From Macrothele yani (lineage: Eukaryota; Arthropoda; Arachnida; Araneae; Macrothelidae): a stretch of DNA of 64,000 bases. Below, in pieces: positions 39,532 through 50,907 of the stretch (its first letter is position 1; every line of letters starts with the position of its first letter). The notes under the pieces were generated by a model. The model saw nothing but the letters and a program-made list of their open reading frames with translations, searched no databases and had not been told where the DNA came from. The translations under genes and the position numbers were made by a program. The stretch covers positions 98,312,489 through 98,376,488 of the forward strand of contig CM077025.1 of assembly GCA_039090855.1 (NCBI GenBank), in the 5' to 3' direction.

Positions 39532-40140
39532 AATAACAAGTTAGTAAAATCATGCAATGCATTGATTATAATACGCTTTCCAACATACCAGAAATCATTA
39601 CTCAAGTTATGAGGATGCCGCCCCGGTGGCGCAGTGGTCTAAGCGATGGCCTCTGATCATTCGTCCGAACGGGGTCCGGGTTCGAATCCCGGTGAGGCAT
39701 GGATGTTGTGTTTGTCTTACGGCACTGGCTCTCTCCCTTCCCTGGAACCAGTGACCCTAAATTAGGGACGGGCGATTGCTTATAGCCCATTGAGTTGCTC
39801 ACGGTGGTCGTTAAACCTCCAATCAAAAAAAAAAAGTTATGAGGATAATGGCTGTGGAATAGATCCCACTCTTGTGTCCTAACCTTTGACACCATTTGGC
39901 CCATTTTCAATAGGATTCGTCCCCAGGCAGGCCCCTTCAACATACTAACATTTCATCCAAATCGAAGCATTTTTACGTAAGTTATGACGCATAATGGCGA
40001 TGAAAGTGATTCCGCTCCTATGTCATGACCTTTGACTCCATTTTATTCACTTTCAAGAGGGTTCCTTCCCAGGTGTTCCCCTACCACATACTAAAATTTC
40101 ATCGAAATCGAAAGATTTTTACGCGAGTTATCGTGCGGAC
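39532..40140 (+). repeat. 146-bp repeat family, array 1 (about two units), interrupted by a SINE
   Basis: The leader AAATCATGCAATGCATTGAT (39549) is shared with 62690. The units are CCCACTCTTGTGTCCTAACC (39866) and CCGCTCCTATGTCATGACC (about 40012), each followed by TTTGAC.CCATTT, CATACTAA.ATTTCATC and TTTTTACG.AAGTTATGACGC. It ends with ATCGTGCGGACGGG. The SINE at 39617-39833 splits the leader. Confidence 0.8.
39617..39833 (+). repeat. tRNA-derived SINE, family A, with 13-bp target duplication
   Basis: The best-preserved copy: GCCGCCCCGGTGGCGCAGTG head, B-box GGTTCGAATCC, body TTAGGGACGGGCGATTGCTT and an A-run. The perfect duplication AAGTTATGAGGAT flanks it at 39604-39616 and 39834-39846. 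This gives the exact element length (217 bp) and shows target-primed insertion. Confidence 0.95.
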
Positions 40141-40320
40141 GGGCATACTCACACAACGCGTGACGTAATGAGGTAGATGGGAATCGCGACCATCTGCTAG
40201 CAAGAGTGTGACGTCATAAAACTTTAATAGGATCCACACACAACGCGTGACGTAATGAGACAGATGGCGTGACCGCGAGCCAACATCTCAGTCGCGAGAT
40301 TGTGACGTCATAAGATTTCT
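40141..40320. repeat. 86-bp direct duplication
   Basis: ACACAACGCGTGACGTAATG occurs at 40151 and 40237. Each is followed by an AGATGG..GCGACC-like segment and GTGTGACGTCATAA or GATTGTGACGTCATAAG. Two units only. Confidence 0.75.
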
Positions 40321-40806
40321 AAACATGTGTAACATTAATGGAACGACGCCATTACACTAAAAACGTGGTAATTCGAGGTGGTTATTTAACGCACTAAACC
40401 AATTTTTCCTAAAGTCGAGATCAAGCTAAATCGATTTCTAGTACCAGAGAACGGTAGGTTAGCGACTTTCATCTAAATCCTTAGCGCCGTTTTCAAAATA
40501 AAATTTACATAGATACAAGAATTGCACCTGTAAATAACCATAATTATGCAATCCAACATTTATTTGTCTACTGACGTCATCAAAGTGCAGGTCGCGCCAT
40601 TTTTTTTCTGGTTTCAACACCACCAAAGGAAACGTTATTGTTTTTTAATATAATTAAGATTATGTTTTAGAAAATGTAAGTATTCGAAGTTATTATATGA
40701 AGTTATTTTAATCGATGTTCAAATTTCCATCCTTGGGAACACACTAATTCTGAAGGAAATGTATACAAATTTTTTTCCATTGGAAGTATAGGATGCAAAA
40801 TTACTT
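40321..40806. other. unassigned AT-rich region
   Basis: No gene or element ends are seen. Confidence 0.5.
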
Positions 40807-41528
40807 GACGTCCACCTTAATAGTATGGGATAAGGGCGATGGAATGGATCCCGATCCTATGTCCTGGCCTTTGACCCCATTTGTCCCATTTTCAAAAGAG
40901 TTCGTCCACAGGTGGTCCCGTACCACATACTAAAATTTAATCGAAATCGAACCATTTTTACGCACGTTATGACACATAAGGTCAATGGAATGCATCCCGC
41001 TCCTATGTCCTGACCTTTGACCCCACTTCGCCCATTTTCAATAGAGTTTATTCCCACGTGGTCCCTTACAATATACTAAAATTTCATCGACATCGAACCA
41101 TATTTACGCAAGTTACGACGCATAAGAGCAGTGGAATGGATCCCGCTCCTATGCCGTGACCTTTGGCCTCATTTTGTCCATTTTCAATAGGGTTCGTCTC
41201 CTGGTTCGTTTCCTACCACATACTAAAATTTCATCGAAATCGAACCGTTTTTACGCGAGTTATCGTGCCGACAGACAGACGGACGGACGGACGGACGGAC
41301 GGACGGACAAAGCTGGAGCATATACGCTTCTTCAACCTACGGTTGGAAAGCGTAACAAAGTGAAAAGCCTCCAAGCACAGAAAGGAGTGGCTGCTGATCA
41401 TGATCTGATTTTCAGGGGACCCTATATAGGAAAACATGATTGACGTTTGAGTATCTCCCATAAATATTACCTTAGTAGCCAAAATTAATTTATGAATTCT
41501 ATATGTAAAATGTGTTATATATCACAGC
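40807..41528 (+). repeat. 146-bp repeat family, array 2 (three units) with GGAC microsatellite and tail
   Basis: CCGATCCTATGTCCTGGCC at 40851, CCGCTCCTATGTCCTGACC at 40997 and CCGCTCCTATGCCGTGACC at 41143 give an exact period of 146 bp. A GGAC/GACA microsatellite follows at 41272-41309, then CTTCTTCAACCTACGGTTGG (shared with 63096) and the tail to 41528. The tail continues after a hAT insertion at 42320. Confidence 0.85.
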
Positions 41529-42319
41529 CATAGGCGCCGACCATGAAGGGGAGGCAAGGTCAATCTTGCCCCTCCAATAATTTTATCAGGGGAAGTGCCC
41601 CCTCAATATATTTAGCCCTGTTTAAATATATATATATATTTTTTGTGTGTGTGTATGTCATTTCGAAATGCGCGAGTTAAAATATTTTTACACCGAAAAA
41701 ATGCTTTCCCATGCTATCTGTATTCAGGATATCGTATGTTGCGCTAATCTATGTTGGGCCAAGCTCCATCGTATGAAACCAAAGCGAATTATTTCCAAAA
41801 AAATAATAAATAACAAAATAAGTAAAATTGCTAATTAATAGGAAACTTGGTTGCCAGCCCCATATTCTGTTTGACATGTTCTGGTGATATGTGGTAAATT
41901 TTTAAGACGTTTATCAAAAATAAAACTAATAAATAAAAATATAGAGACGTATAATCTCTGGAGCCTTTATTTATCTATTTTTTGCGCTTTTTTGTTCTTT
42001 GAGTAATCGCGCTAATTTCTCCATTTTTTTTTTTTTTTTGTAAACGTTTGGAAATAATATCTGTATGGATATTTTTATAAGATCACAGGCTGAATAATAT
42101 TTCTAAAAATATCAATATTCAGCAAAAGAATATTTCTGTTGCCTTGTTCATTTGCTGATGAACAATTACAATTGTATTTTAAAATATACGTCGAATCTCG
42201 TAGTTCATCTTTTTGCCCCCTTTTTTCTCGTCATGACAATGGAAGAGACGTTCCCCCTTCCACGTCTGATCTTTTTACGACAGCACCTACCCCATAATTT
42301 GGTGAAGTCGGCGCCCCTG
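41529..42319. mobile_element. hAT-like non-autonomous element 4 inside the 146-bp family tail
   Basis: The ends are CATAGGCGCCGACC and GTCGGCGCCCCTG, imperfect inverted repeats. The flanking 8-mers ATCACAGC and CTCACACC agree at 6 of 8 positions. The host repeat (compare 38940-38965, CTCACAACTGTCTGAA) reads across when it is removed. No transposase is readable. It has AT-rich runs at 41626-41645 and a T-run at 42024-42039. Confidence 0.75.
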
Positions 42320-42550
42320 CTCACACCTGTCTGAATAATAAACTCTTTGGTCACAAAGTTCGGACTAAATCATAAGTTGCCGCCAGGTGACTCAGTGGTC
42401 CAATAAGCGCTGGCTCCCGACCATTCGTCCAAGATCGGTTCGGGTTCGAATCACATTGAGGCATGTATGTTGTGCTTGTGTTATGGCACTGTCTCTCTCC
42501 CTTCCCTAGAACCAGTGACCCTAAACTGGAGACAGACGACTGCTTGTAAC

Positions 42551-43552
42551 TAGGGATCCCAGATGTCCCGTTGTCCCGAGAAAACTCTTCGGGACAGCGT
42601 TCTGTCCTGTATTTTAGAGTTCAAGACTGAAAAACAAAATCGATGAGTTACAATTTCTATTCTTTTGCAAACATATTTTTTAACCTGCACGCCAAGCTTC
42701 CCCCAAGATGACGGTTATCTCACGTGACGCTATCTCCCGCGTCTAACTCTGTGGTCAATGCTCTCATTACGTAGGCAAGCACAGCCGTGGCAGATTGATA
42801 TCGGAGGGTAGGAGGACACGTAACCTCGACACCTGGTGGATGCAGTCAGTAATACAATCTCATAAAATTGATTTCTACTACACATCTGTGTCATATATAA
42901 AAGAATGGTCACAGTACATGCTGAAATTAGACAGTATGTCTTAGAGGGAAACTGAGAACAGATAATCTTGGGAAAAAATTTTCAAACAGTACAACTATTA
43001 ATCGAACCGCTGCCATATCAAACATTGTGTAATTTAATTTGTTTGATGAAGTAATGGTAGTGAAAACAGCTCTGAAGTCCAAAAAAAGATAGTGAAGTGA
43101 AGGACATGCTGAAATCTAAACAGTTAGATGGAGTCTGAGTGGATTTCTTAAAAAATGTTGAAGGAGAACTATCAAATTTAAAGATAGTGGAGTTCGTTAT
43201 GTGTATCCCTGGAACAAATGCGTGTGTCGAAAGATTATTTTCTCGCATGAACGCACTGTAGACTGGTGAGAAAAACAAGTTGTCTGTAAAAACTGCAAAA
43301 TCATTCTTCAATGAGGATTGTGTAGCTTTTCATAACATGATTCTTAAAAAGAAACAATTGTTAAGTGAAATTCATTCTTCAGAAAAGTATTGCAAGAGTG
43401 AGCAAGACTGATTGATCAATAAGAATATTGATAACTAAGAATAGTTAGAATCGTTTTATAAGACTGGCATATGTGATGGATGAGTATACTAAACTTTCAC
43501 CCTCAGTCGTAAGTGTCCCGTATTTTTTTCAAATGTATCTGGGATCCCTATA
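42551..43552 (+). mobile_element. hAT-like element 5 inserted in a SINE
   Basis: The ends are TAGGGATCCCAGATGTCCCG and ...ATCTGGGATCCCTATA. The duplicated 8-mer is CTTGTAAC at 42543-42550 and CTTATAAC at 43553-43560, with one mismatch. It is 1002 bp. A C-terminal transposase domain lies near the right end. Confidence 0.85.
43197..43411 (+). pseudogene. hAT transposase C-terminal dimerisation domain, remnant
   Basis: The frame reads VEFVMCIPGTNACVERLFSR, MNAL, a TAG where tryptophan is usual (MNALWT), TGEKNKLSVKTAKSFF and KKKQLLSEIHSS before TGA. The PGTNA-VER-FS-MNALW--E-N-L pattern is a known hAT C-terminal variant. The rest of the transposase is absent. Confidence 0.75.
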
Positions 43553-43600
43553 CTTATAACCCATCGAGTTGTTCACAGTAAACTCCACAGACAAACAAAT

Positions 43601-44344
43601 CATAAGTTAGATCTTTATTCACATGTAAAATAGTTACGTCACTGAGTCATACTTCGCCCATGGTGGATGCAGCCTCATACGTCCAAGAGCTGGAAAAAAT
43701 GTTATGCATGATATAATGACACAGAAGTAGTGAAATCTATTAGTTTGGGGTGTTCAGAAAGTAAAGTATGGACTTTTTCTGTTTTTCAAACATATTTTTT
43801 TACCAATTACATAATGAGTGTTCTTCGTCCATTGACAATGTGGAAACAGTGTTCTTGCTTAGTATACTGATCGGACCGGCTTTCCCAATCAAATATCATG
43901 TCATCTTTAAACGAACTTAATGATCACAGAAATTTCCGTAATGGCAGGAAAAGAGCAAACAGGATAAACGACATAAAATTGTATCTATCTTTAATACGGA
44001 AATTAGTGGAGTTTAATAGGTCGCTCCTGTTTGGAAGCCCATATGGCATTATTCCCGTAAACGGTTAGAAAACGTCCACATCCACATCGTTCCTTCTTTG
44101 GTACTCCATCCCACTATAATACTTGCGTCTATCAGCAAACGCCAGCTGCCTCTCGGGTGTTGTCCTAGGTAAAATTAAGCCATTAAAGGCGATTGTTCCC
44201 TCAACGACAAGCTACAAAAGCCTATTTCCGGATACAGGAAGTGAAGCTCTGTTATCTGGTTTTGCCTGGAGGACCAGAGGATTAAGACTCGACCGAATGC
44301 AGCCGAAGATCACGGGGATGAGGAGGAAGAGGAGGAACAGAGAG

Positions 44345-44378
<34 letters not shown>

Positions 44379-45119
44379 TGGGAGGAAAGTGAGCTCCGAT
44401 AACACCTTATGCGAGACAGGGAATAGAGAGGGGGAGAAAAGGGCCGTAAATTGGGGAGTTTCGATGACAACTTCCAGGGGATTTTAAAGGCGCGACGTTC
44501 GCAGCGAATTAAAGGGAGTTGTCAGAGATGGGAAAGATTTCTCTTAGAAGCCGGTAATGCTGTTCCGAGAATGGGATGAAAATGGAGATGACGGCTTTAT
44601 GATGGCTGGCGTTCGCGTTTCGCTTTCACTTGTGTCTAAAAATAATGAAAACTAAAGGTCGTGAATTTAGTGTACGAGCGCTAAGCGAATATGCCCTTTT
44701 TATTGGAATGATCTTCAAATTCAACGTAATCCTTTTACAGTCAGATTATGGACATTTAATCCTAGAATATGCTTCATATCCGGATGATAAAAAAGCCAGG
44801 AGGATTAAGTAGAGAGGTATGTGTTTACAAGGGGGGCTTAAACGCGGAGGTCGTTTTAGATTGGGAATGCGCTCTAAATCAAGAGCGCCATTGGCACATA
44901 AATATACTCCCAACTGTCGGGTCCAACGCTGTAGATTTAACGACCAGGTTGTTCTAGATTTACGGGCATGCATTCACTGTGGTCGAAGTATGTTTATGAT
45001 CATCTACTAACCCTCGTTAAGAATCGCAACAACATGAACTTGCATTTCAGATGTTCGAGGACTGTCTGTATATTCACGTAGAATGCACTTTCACTTGCTT
45101 CAGTCAAATTTTTAAAGCA
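43601..45119. other. unassigned region with a GA microsatellite
   Basis: A GA-repeat runs 44341-44374. No gene, element ends or tandem array is recognised in the remainder. Confidence 0.55.
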
Positions 45120-46010
45120 ATCTGAAGTGTCAACGGAGAGAGACAGACAGGAATACAAAGCGTGAGGCAGACGGAAGAAAAGAGAATGGGACGTAGAAAA
45201 GCGATAGGTGAGTTGTGAAAGGAGGTGGTAAATTGAAAGAAAACAGACTGCACAAAAGGGACAGAGAGAAAGAGAGAAAGGGGGAGAAAGCTGAGAAGCG
45301 TAGGAAAAACGTAGTAGAGAGGGAAAAGATGACAGGCTTAGGAAAAGCAAAATAGAAAAGATGGAACAGAGAAGAAAACGAAAGAGTAGAAAAAAGAAAG
45401 ACGAGCACCACATACAAAATGAGTAAACTGTGGAAAGATAATTAGAGAAGGAGAAATGGAAAAGAAAGAAAAGATAATAGCTTAGATAGGGAAAAAGATG
45501 CGCAGCGTCAGAAATAGGTAAAGAGAGCAGAAAGGGAAGTAGAGAAGAAAAAAATGGAGAGGGAAGAGTAGGAAGAGAATAAATATATGAGCAGTGTAGA
45601 AAAAAGAGTGTTGCAAAGGACAGAGAATAGTGGAGGACAAAGATGCGCGGTTTAAAAAGTAGTATAGTAGGGAAAGGAATAGAGAGGATAGAGAGAAAAG
45701 AGAAATGTAGAGAGACACATGAGCAGATTAAAAATAGGAGTAGACTGGAAAAAGAAAAACGGAAAAGATAGATCGGATAGAGAGAGAGAGAGAAAGAAGC
45801 CGAGAGGAAAGTATTAGAGAAGAGAGAGGGGGAAATATGAGCATCGTTGAAAAAGAAAAGAAGAAAGAGGAGTAGAGGAGAGAAAAAGAAAAGGGAAAAG
45901 CGAAATAATAATACAGACAAGAGAAATATGAACGACATAGAAAAAGAAAAGGAGAGAGAAAAAGGACTGAGAAGGTTGACGCATTTGAAACAGGCAAAGT
46001 AAGCACAGAT
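45120..46010. repeat. ~0.9-kb purine-rich (A+G) tract on the plus strand
   Basis: The plus strand is dominated by A and G (GAGAAAG, GGAAAAG and AGAGAGAG clusters), giving a long minus-strand frame rich in F, S and L (45000-45938). There is no strict period. The long frame is a composition artefact, not a gene. Such tracts can form triplex DNA. Confidence 0.75.
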
Positions 46011-48344
46011 TTAACTCGAACAAGCTGAAGAAAATAGAGAATACGCCAGAGACACACTGTTTAACACAACTGTTTCAATATTTTGCACGACGGCGCAATG
46101 CATAAAGTTCAAGAGCTGATAATCTGAAAGAAAACAATTCAAGGCGAAAGCAATTACCGTATTTAGAGAAGCACGACATTGCAAACCAAATAGGCTACTG
46201 AGGTGGTGCTGTTTTCCGATCTCCAAATTAAAGGGCCCAAAATATTTTTGGATCAGAAAACCCATTACCAGATCCACGCACTCTCAATGAGAGTGAAATT
46301 TTCTTCTTCATGAGATAAATTATTTTTTTAACAGGCGGATGGGGGAGGAAAAAAATTTAAATTTACTTTGAGTGTGTGTGAGAGCTGGCCAGACCCCAAA
46401 AACAGTACTGAAAATGGCATTGTGTATTCTTGTATAAGTGTCTAGTTGCTGCTAGTATAAGTGTATAGTTGAGCCGTAAAAAAGAAAAATAGATTGAAGA
46501 GTAATAATTTTGGGTTTTTTTTTTTTTGTCGGAAACAGATTTTTTTTCCATTTGCTAATGTAACAGTAACGTAATCTCAGAGTAGGATATTGTAATGGCA
46601 TGCCTTCCTTAGGATAAAATATTGTGGGGAATTTGATTTTGGCTCAGGTAGGGGAACATACGTCTTCCAGTAGACTATTCTATTCATTTTTGTTGTGTTG
46701 TTACGCTAGTAGGGGTGTTTTGTTAACTTGTGCATAGATTTTGTCATAGCTAATGTGGGAGTCCTGGCAGTAACTTATTATTTTTGTTTCGTTTTGTTTT
46801 CTGTTGCTGTATGTGAGAAAAAAGAAAAAGAGGTTTTTCCAGGTAACCAAACAAAACCAGTGTATTGGAAAAAAAATATTAAAATATCACTCTTAACCAT
46901 CTAAATTAAATTCTGAAGAGCATCTAGCTCAAAGTTAAACATGTAACAAATATGCTCTTAGCACTCCTTGAGTGAATTGTCAGATCCTTTGATGATTTTG
47001 TAAAGCAGGCCAGTAACTAAATTGTGCCACTTACCTCCCTCATCCTGTAAACCATACAGGTGAAAACTACTTTGTTTGCAGACCAAGATTTCTGAGAGGG
47101 ATTATTTAGAACTGTTAAAATACTCTGGACTCTAAACATCATAGCTTTTAAATTGTTTTTATGTATATTTGGCCTAGCTATCTAAAGAAAATTCAGTCAA
47201 TAAAAGGCTCCATTGTAAGTTGAATTGTTTTCCAAAATGTGCCTGGGAGCACACAATAAACCTCTAGTTAACCTGGAATATATGTTTGAGCAATTCATTT
47301 TGTGTCCCATGTGAATTTCTCTTGTCGATAGTGGTGGAATCACCTTCCATTTACTGGGAGTTTTCTAGGATCGTATTTTGGGTGTTAATCCGTTAACTAA
47401 AATTTCTTTTTTTTTTTTTTTTTGGCGTTTTTGGATAAGATCACCAGCCTTGTCTTTCTTTTTTATTAAAAAAAAGCAAACTTGTTGAAATGTTTGTTTT
47501 TTCAGAAGAAGTAAGCTCAAGTCCATTGTAATCAAGTTCAAGTTCATCAAAATAATACTCATAGTAAATTTTGTGTAAACAACCCCAATTCCCACCATAT
47601 CACTACTGCCAACTAATAAGCAACCACATAAATTAAAAATCAAAAAATAAATCGAAGAAAACCACATCAGAATCTGATGAGAAAGTCACAGTGTAGCTGT
47701 TCAAACAAAAATCACATGTTTTGGGGCCAGAAGGGGATTTCGTAAAGCTGATGCGAAATGGGAAATGTGTTGATAGAAAACCTAAAGGCCGAAGCAAATA
47801 GCAGAAATTGTAGTGTCTCCTTTTTTATATTTTTATTGTATTTTAACGTGTAAGGGGAAAGGGCTGATGTAAATATACTTAAAGCATTAAGAAACTCAAA
47901 TAAGAAGAACGCGATATCAATATACAACACAGTTTTAAAGTTTTAATTTCTCTTCTTTCCTTTTTTTTCTTTTAGATGCAATTACCTTTCTTCCATTTCT
48001 TTTTTTTTTTTTTTTTTGGAATCGATTTCATGCATGACAGGAAATAATTCTGAATATTCATTCACACACAACAGATAAGATTATGCAAACAAATTCACAA
48101 ACTCATTGTTCAGATTGTGAACAGAAAAAGCAGGAAGAGTAGAGAGGCTGGGATAAGTGTGACAAAAGTGAAGGTGTAACCTCAGTTTTGGGTACGGACA
48201 AGAAAAAGACTAGATCGTCTAAGCCTCGTTTCTTCGCGGGTGCTTCTTTTGCTGGCAACGGAAAACTCGTTGATGACACCGGCTCGTCGAAGATAAATTA
48301 TTCATCGCTTACAGTACTTCATTGCAGACATATTCGTTGTCGAC
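46011..48344. other. unassigned AT-rich region
   Basis: Homopolymer T-runs lie at 46513-46526, 47405-47424 and 48000-48017. No coding motif or element end is recognised. Confidence 0.55.
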
Positions 48345-48812
48345 TCAGTTCGTCGTAAAAAAGTTCGTTGCCTACGTTAGTTCGTTGCCTACGTTAGTTC
48401 GTCGCGGAAAAGTTCGTTGCCTACGTTAGTTCGTCGCGGAAAAGTTCGTTGCCTACGTTAGTTCGTCGCGGAAAAGTTCGTTGCCTATGTTAGTTCGTCG
48501 CGGAAAAGTTCGTTGCCTACGTTAGTTCGTCGCGGAAAAGTTCGTTGCCTACGCTAGTTCGTCGCGGAAAAGTTCGTTGCCTACGCTAGTTCGTCGCGGA
48601 AAAGTTCGTTGCCTACGTTAGTTCGTCGCGGAAAAGTTCGTTGCCTACGTTAGTTCGTCGCGGAAAAGTTCGTTGCCTACGTTAGTTCGTCGCGGAAAAG
48701 TTCGTTGCCTACGTTAGTTCGTAGCGGAAAAGTTCGTTGCCTATGTTAGTTCGTCGCGGAAAAGTTCGTTGCCTACGTTAGTTCGTCGCGGAAAAGTTTG
48801 TTGCCTACAATT
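48345..48812. repeat. 32-bp minisatellite, about 14 near-identical units
   Basis: The unit is GTTCGTTGCCTACGTTAGTT plus CGTCGCGGAAAA. The period is exactly 32 bp (for example CTACGTTAG at 48421 and 48453). Units differ by single substitutions (ACGCTAG at 48547 and 48579; TATGTTAG at 48487 and 48743), so the array expanded recently. Related words continue on both sides (TTCGCGGGTGCTTC at 48234; TTCGTCGCGCATAAGTTC at 49130). Confidence 0.92.
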
Positions 48813-49157
48813 CTTCCTTCTCAGCAGAAATTTTTCTTGGCAAAATTTTTTGGCAGACTTTTTTTTCTTTTTACCAAAGTAGCTGGTTACAGAATTCTTG
48901 GCTGATTTTTTTTTCTCTTCACCAAAGCAGTTAATTACAGAATTCTTGGCAGAATTTATTTTTTTCATCCAAGCAGTTGGTTACAGAAAAGAATGCGCAA
49001 GAAGTATTGGTGCGGACAGTAAAGAAGATGCCAGTGAACAACAGTAATCAGCAGTAAGACCTTGCGAACGTTTACGTTTAAAGATATTGCGAAGCCCGAC
49101 ACAATAAATCCTTCTTTGCCTCAGTCACTTCGTCGCGCATAAGTTCAATGCCTATGT
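48813..49157. other. degenerate flank of the minisatellite
   Basis: Three diverged repeats of a TTACAGAATTCTTGGCAGA..TTTTTT..CCAAAGCAGTTGG type occur at 48880-48990. No gene. Confidence 0.5.
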
Positions 49158-49230
49158 CCAGGGGCGGATTTGAGGGGTCGCGCAAGTCGCAATCGCGAAG
49201 GGCCCCGCGTCCCGGAGGGCCCCGGATTCA
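49158..49230. mobile_element. hAT terminus fragment
   Basis: CAGGGGCGGATTTGAGGGGT followed by CGCGAAGGGCCCCGCG-type sequence is characteristic of hAT (Zaphod/Charlie-like) left ends. No right terminus is seen, so only the end is called. Confidence 0.5.
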
Positions 49231-49564
49231 CTGCAAAAAGAGAAATAAAGCAAGGAAGGAAACAAAGAAAAGGAAGAAAGAGGGAAAACGTTATGTTGAT
49301 GCATATAAAATTTTGCGGATTCATAGAAAAGCAGTCGTGGTTCAAACTTTATATAATGCTTGTCGTCTGTTCTCTACTTAAGAAATGTAAAGCTGGTTAT
49401 CCTGCTTGACAATTGGGTAAAAGTTTGCTAACTGTTGAGTAATTTCATTTTGTGCGTGGTAGCGATACTGACCACTGGTAACATAACCTAAAATATCGTC
49501 TGTAATATCGTCTGTAATCTGTATTTCTGTGTTGCCAACAATCTCCACGTTGTGGTATTATATA
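49231..49564. other. unassigned region
   Basis: It may include interior of the hAT whose end is at 49158, but no transposase motif is readable. Confidence 0.4.
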
Positions 49565-50784
49565 CACTGAAGAGCAATTGAATTAGAGATACCTGTCTAG
49601 TAACGTGTAGCACCACCTTTCGCCCTGATGTCGGCGGCGATTCGTCTCGGCATGGACTCGACAAGACACCGGAAGCGTTGGGAAGCCATACGGATCCACG
49701 ACCCCTGAACAGGCTCCCACAGTTCACGAAGATTTGATGGAGGGGGATCAGAGCCTCGAACAACTCTCTCGATGGCATCCCAGATGTGCTCGATGGAGTT
49801 GAGGTCAGGTGACTTAACTGGCCTAGGAAGCGGGGTCACGTCGGTGGAGTGTTCATCCAACCATTCGAATACAATTCGTGAGCGATGGCACGGTGCATTG
49901 TCTTGTTGCAGGATGAAGTCCTCAGTGGGATTTTGAAGACGCACAAACGGGAGCAAATGGTCGTCCAGGATATCCCGGTAACGTTGACCTGTGAGGGACG
50001 ATGTCACGCGTACCAGGGGTCCCATTTCAGTCCACGTAAACAGTCCCCAGACGAGAATGCCACCCCCACCAGCTTGAAAAGTACCCTGCTGGCAAGAAGG
50101 ATCCATTGCTTCATGTGGTTTGCGCCGTACTCGTATCCTTCCATCCGCATGTACCAACGTGAATCTCGATTCATCGGTCCAGGCAACATTTTCCCACGTG
50201 TCTAAGGTCCAGTGGCGATGTTCCCGCGCCCATGCTGATCTTTGCACCCTGTGGTGTGCAGTCAGCAGCGGTACCCTCGTGGGACGATGGCTTCTGTACC
50301 CCATAGCGAGGAGATGGTTCTGGATGGTGTGGCTGCTTACACGTTTTTGTGCATCAGCGTTAAATTGCCGAGTGATTTCTTGCACTGTGGCCCGTCTATC
50401 CGCTGTTACAATGCGAGCTACCCGACAATGACCCCGCTCATCCACACGCTGTTTTCCACGGCGATTGGCCCTTGCAAAGATGGTTTTAAGGGATTCGATG
50501 TACTCACGGTGCACCCGTGACGCAGTGGCTCGTAAAAATCCCAGTGCCTGCACGACTTCCGAGATGGAGTGACCCATTCGTCGGGCTCCGACAATTTGCC
50601 GACGATCAAATGCGCTTAGATCCTTCCTCTTACCCATACTGCGTCCGATTCTTACCGATTCCCTTCGCATCACTCCTTATATTGTCGGATCGCTGCATAC
50701 GTCATGTCGTTTCCATTTACAGGGCCGCCCTCCGCGCCACATTTGCATAACGCCAGCTGTCTCTAATTCAATTGCTCTTCATTG
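49565..50784 (-). mobile_element. Tc1/mariner-superfamily transposon F with intact gene (DD36E spacing)
   Basis: The ends are CACTGAAGAGCAATTGAATT and ...AATTCAATTGCTCTTCATTG, flanked by TA (49563-49564, 50785-50786). It is 1220 bp with a single gene filling most of it. It is the only element in the window whose gene has no lesion. Confidence 0.93.
49597..50637 (-). CDS. intact Tc1/mariner-superfamily transposase (DD36E spacing)
   Basis: It is a 346-residue protein from MGKRKDLSAFDRRQIVGARR to GATRY. An upstream in-frame ATG at 50673 adds 12 residues, but the MGKRKDLS start fits the family and is preferred. Residues ~5-110 form two helix-turn-helix domains that would bind the terminal repeats. 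The catalytic core has WTDESRFTL (first aspartate), LQQDNAPCHR (second) and SPDLNSIEHIWD (glutamate), with 36 residues between the last two, the spacing of the DD36E (Incomer-type) group. NSIE in place of the usual NPIE is the only unusual residue in the motif. The enzyme would cut and paste DNA into TA sites in the nucleus. Whether it is expressed is unknown. A single intact copy may reflect recent arrival. Confidence 0.92.
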   Translation of the reverse strand: MGKRKDLSAFDRRQIVGARRMGHSISEVVQALGFLRATASRVHREYIESLKTIFARANRRGKQRVDERGHCRVARIVTADRRATVQEITRQFNADAQKRVSSHTIQNHLLAMGYRSHRPTRVPLLTAHHRVQRSAWAREHRHWTLDTWENVAWTDESRFTLVHADGRIRVRRKPHEAMDPSCQQGTFQAGGGGILVWGLFTWTEMGPLVRVTSSLTGQRYRDILDDHLLPFVRLQNPTEDFILQQDNAPCHRSRIVFEWLDEHSTDVTPLPRPVKSPDLNSIEHIWDAIERVVRGSDPPPSNLRELWEPVQGSWIRMASQRFRCLVESMPRRIAADIRAKGGATRY

Positions 50785-50907
50785 TACATGCAGTGTTACT
50801 TACTTAATATGATTATTAACACCTAACCGTGCCATTAAAATCGGCATCGTTACAGCTGTTGTTTCTGTTTCATTTACATATAGTTTATGTGACGGATTCT
50901 CCTGAAA
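50785..50907. other. short spacer
   Basis: Nothing recognised. Confidence 0.4.

Larger units (their letters stand above)
42381..43600 (+). repeat. tRNA-derived SINE, family A, split by a hAT-like element
   Basis: The left part 42381-42550 has GCCGCCAGGTGACTCAGTGG, B-box GGTTCGAATCAC and CTCTCTCCCTTCCCTAGAAC. The right part 43553-43600 has CTTATAACCCATCGAGTTGT and CACAGTAAACTCCACAGACA. Between them is the hAT-like element. Confidence 0.85.

Noticed and set aside
41272..41309. GGAC repeat as a telomere-like or quadruplex signal
   Set aside because: It is a short microsatellite at a fixed place in the 146-bp family, explained by that family.
45000..45938. 312-codon minus-strand open frame rich in F, S and L
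   Set aside because: It lies across a purine-rich tract. Residue use is set by composition, other frames are also open, and no domain is visible.
48345..48812. CRISPR array or coding repeat
   Set aside because: Units abut with no spacers, and a 32-bp period is not a multiple of three, so it cannot encode a protein repeat in one frame.
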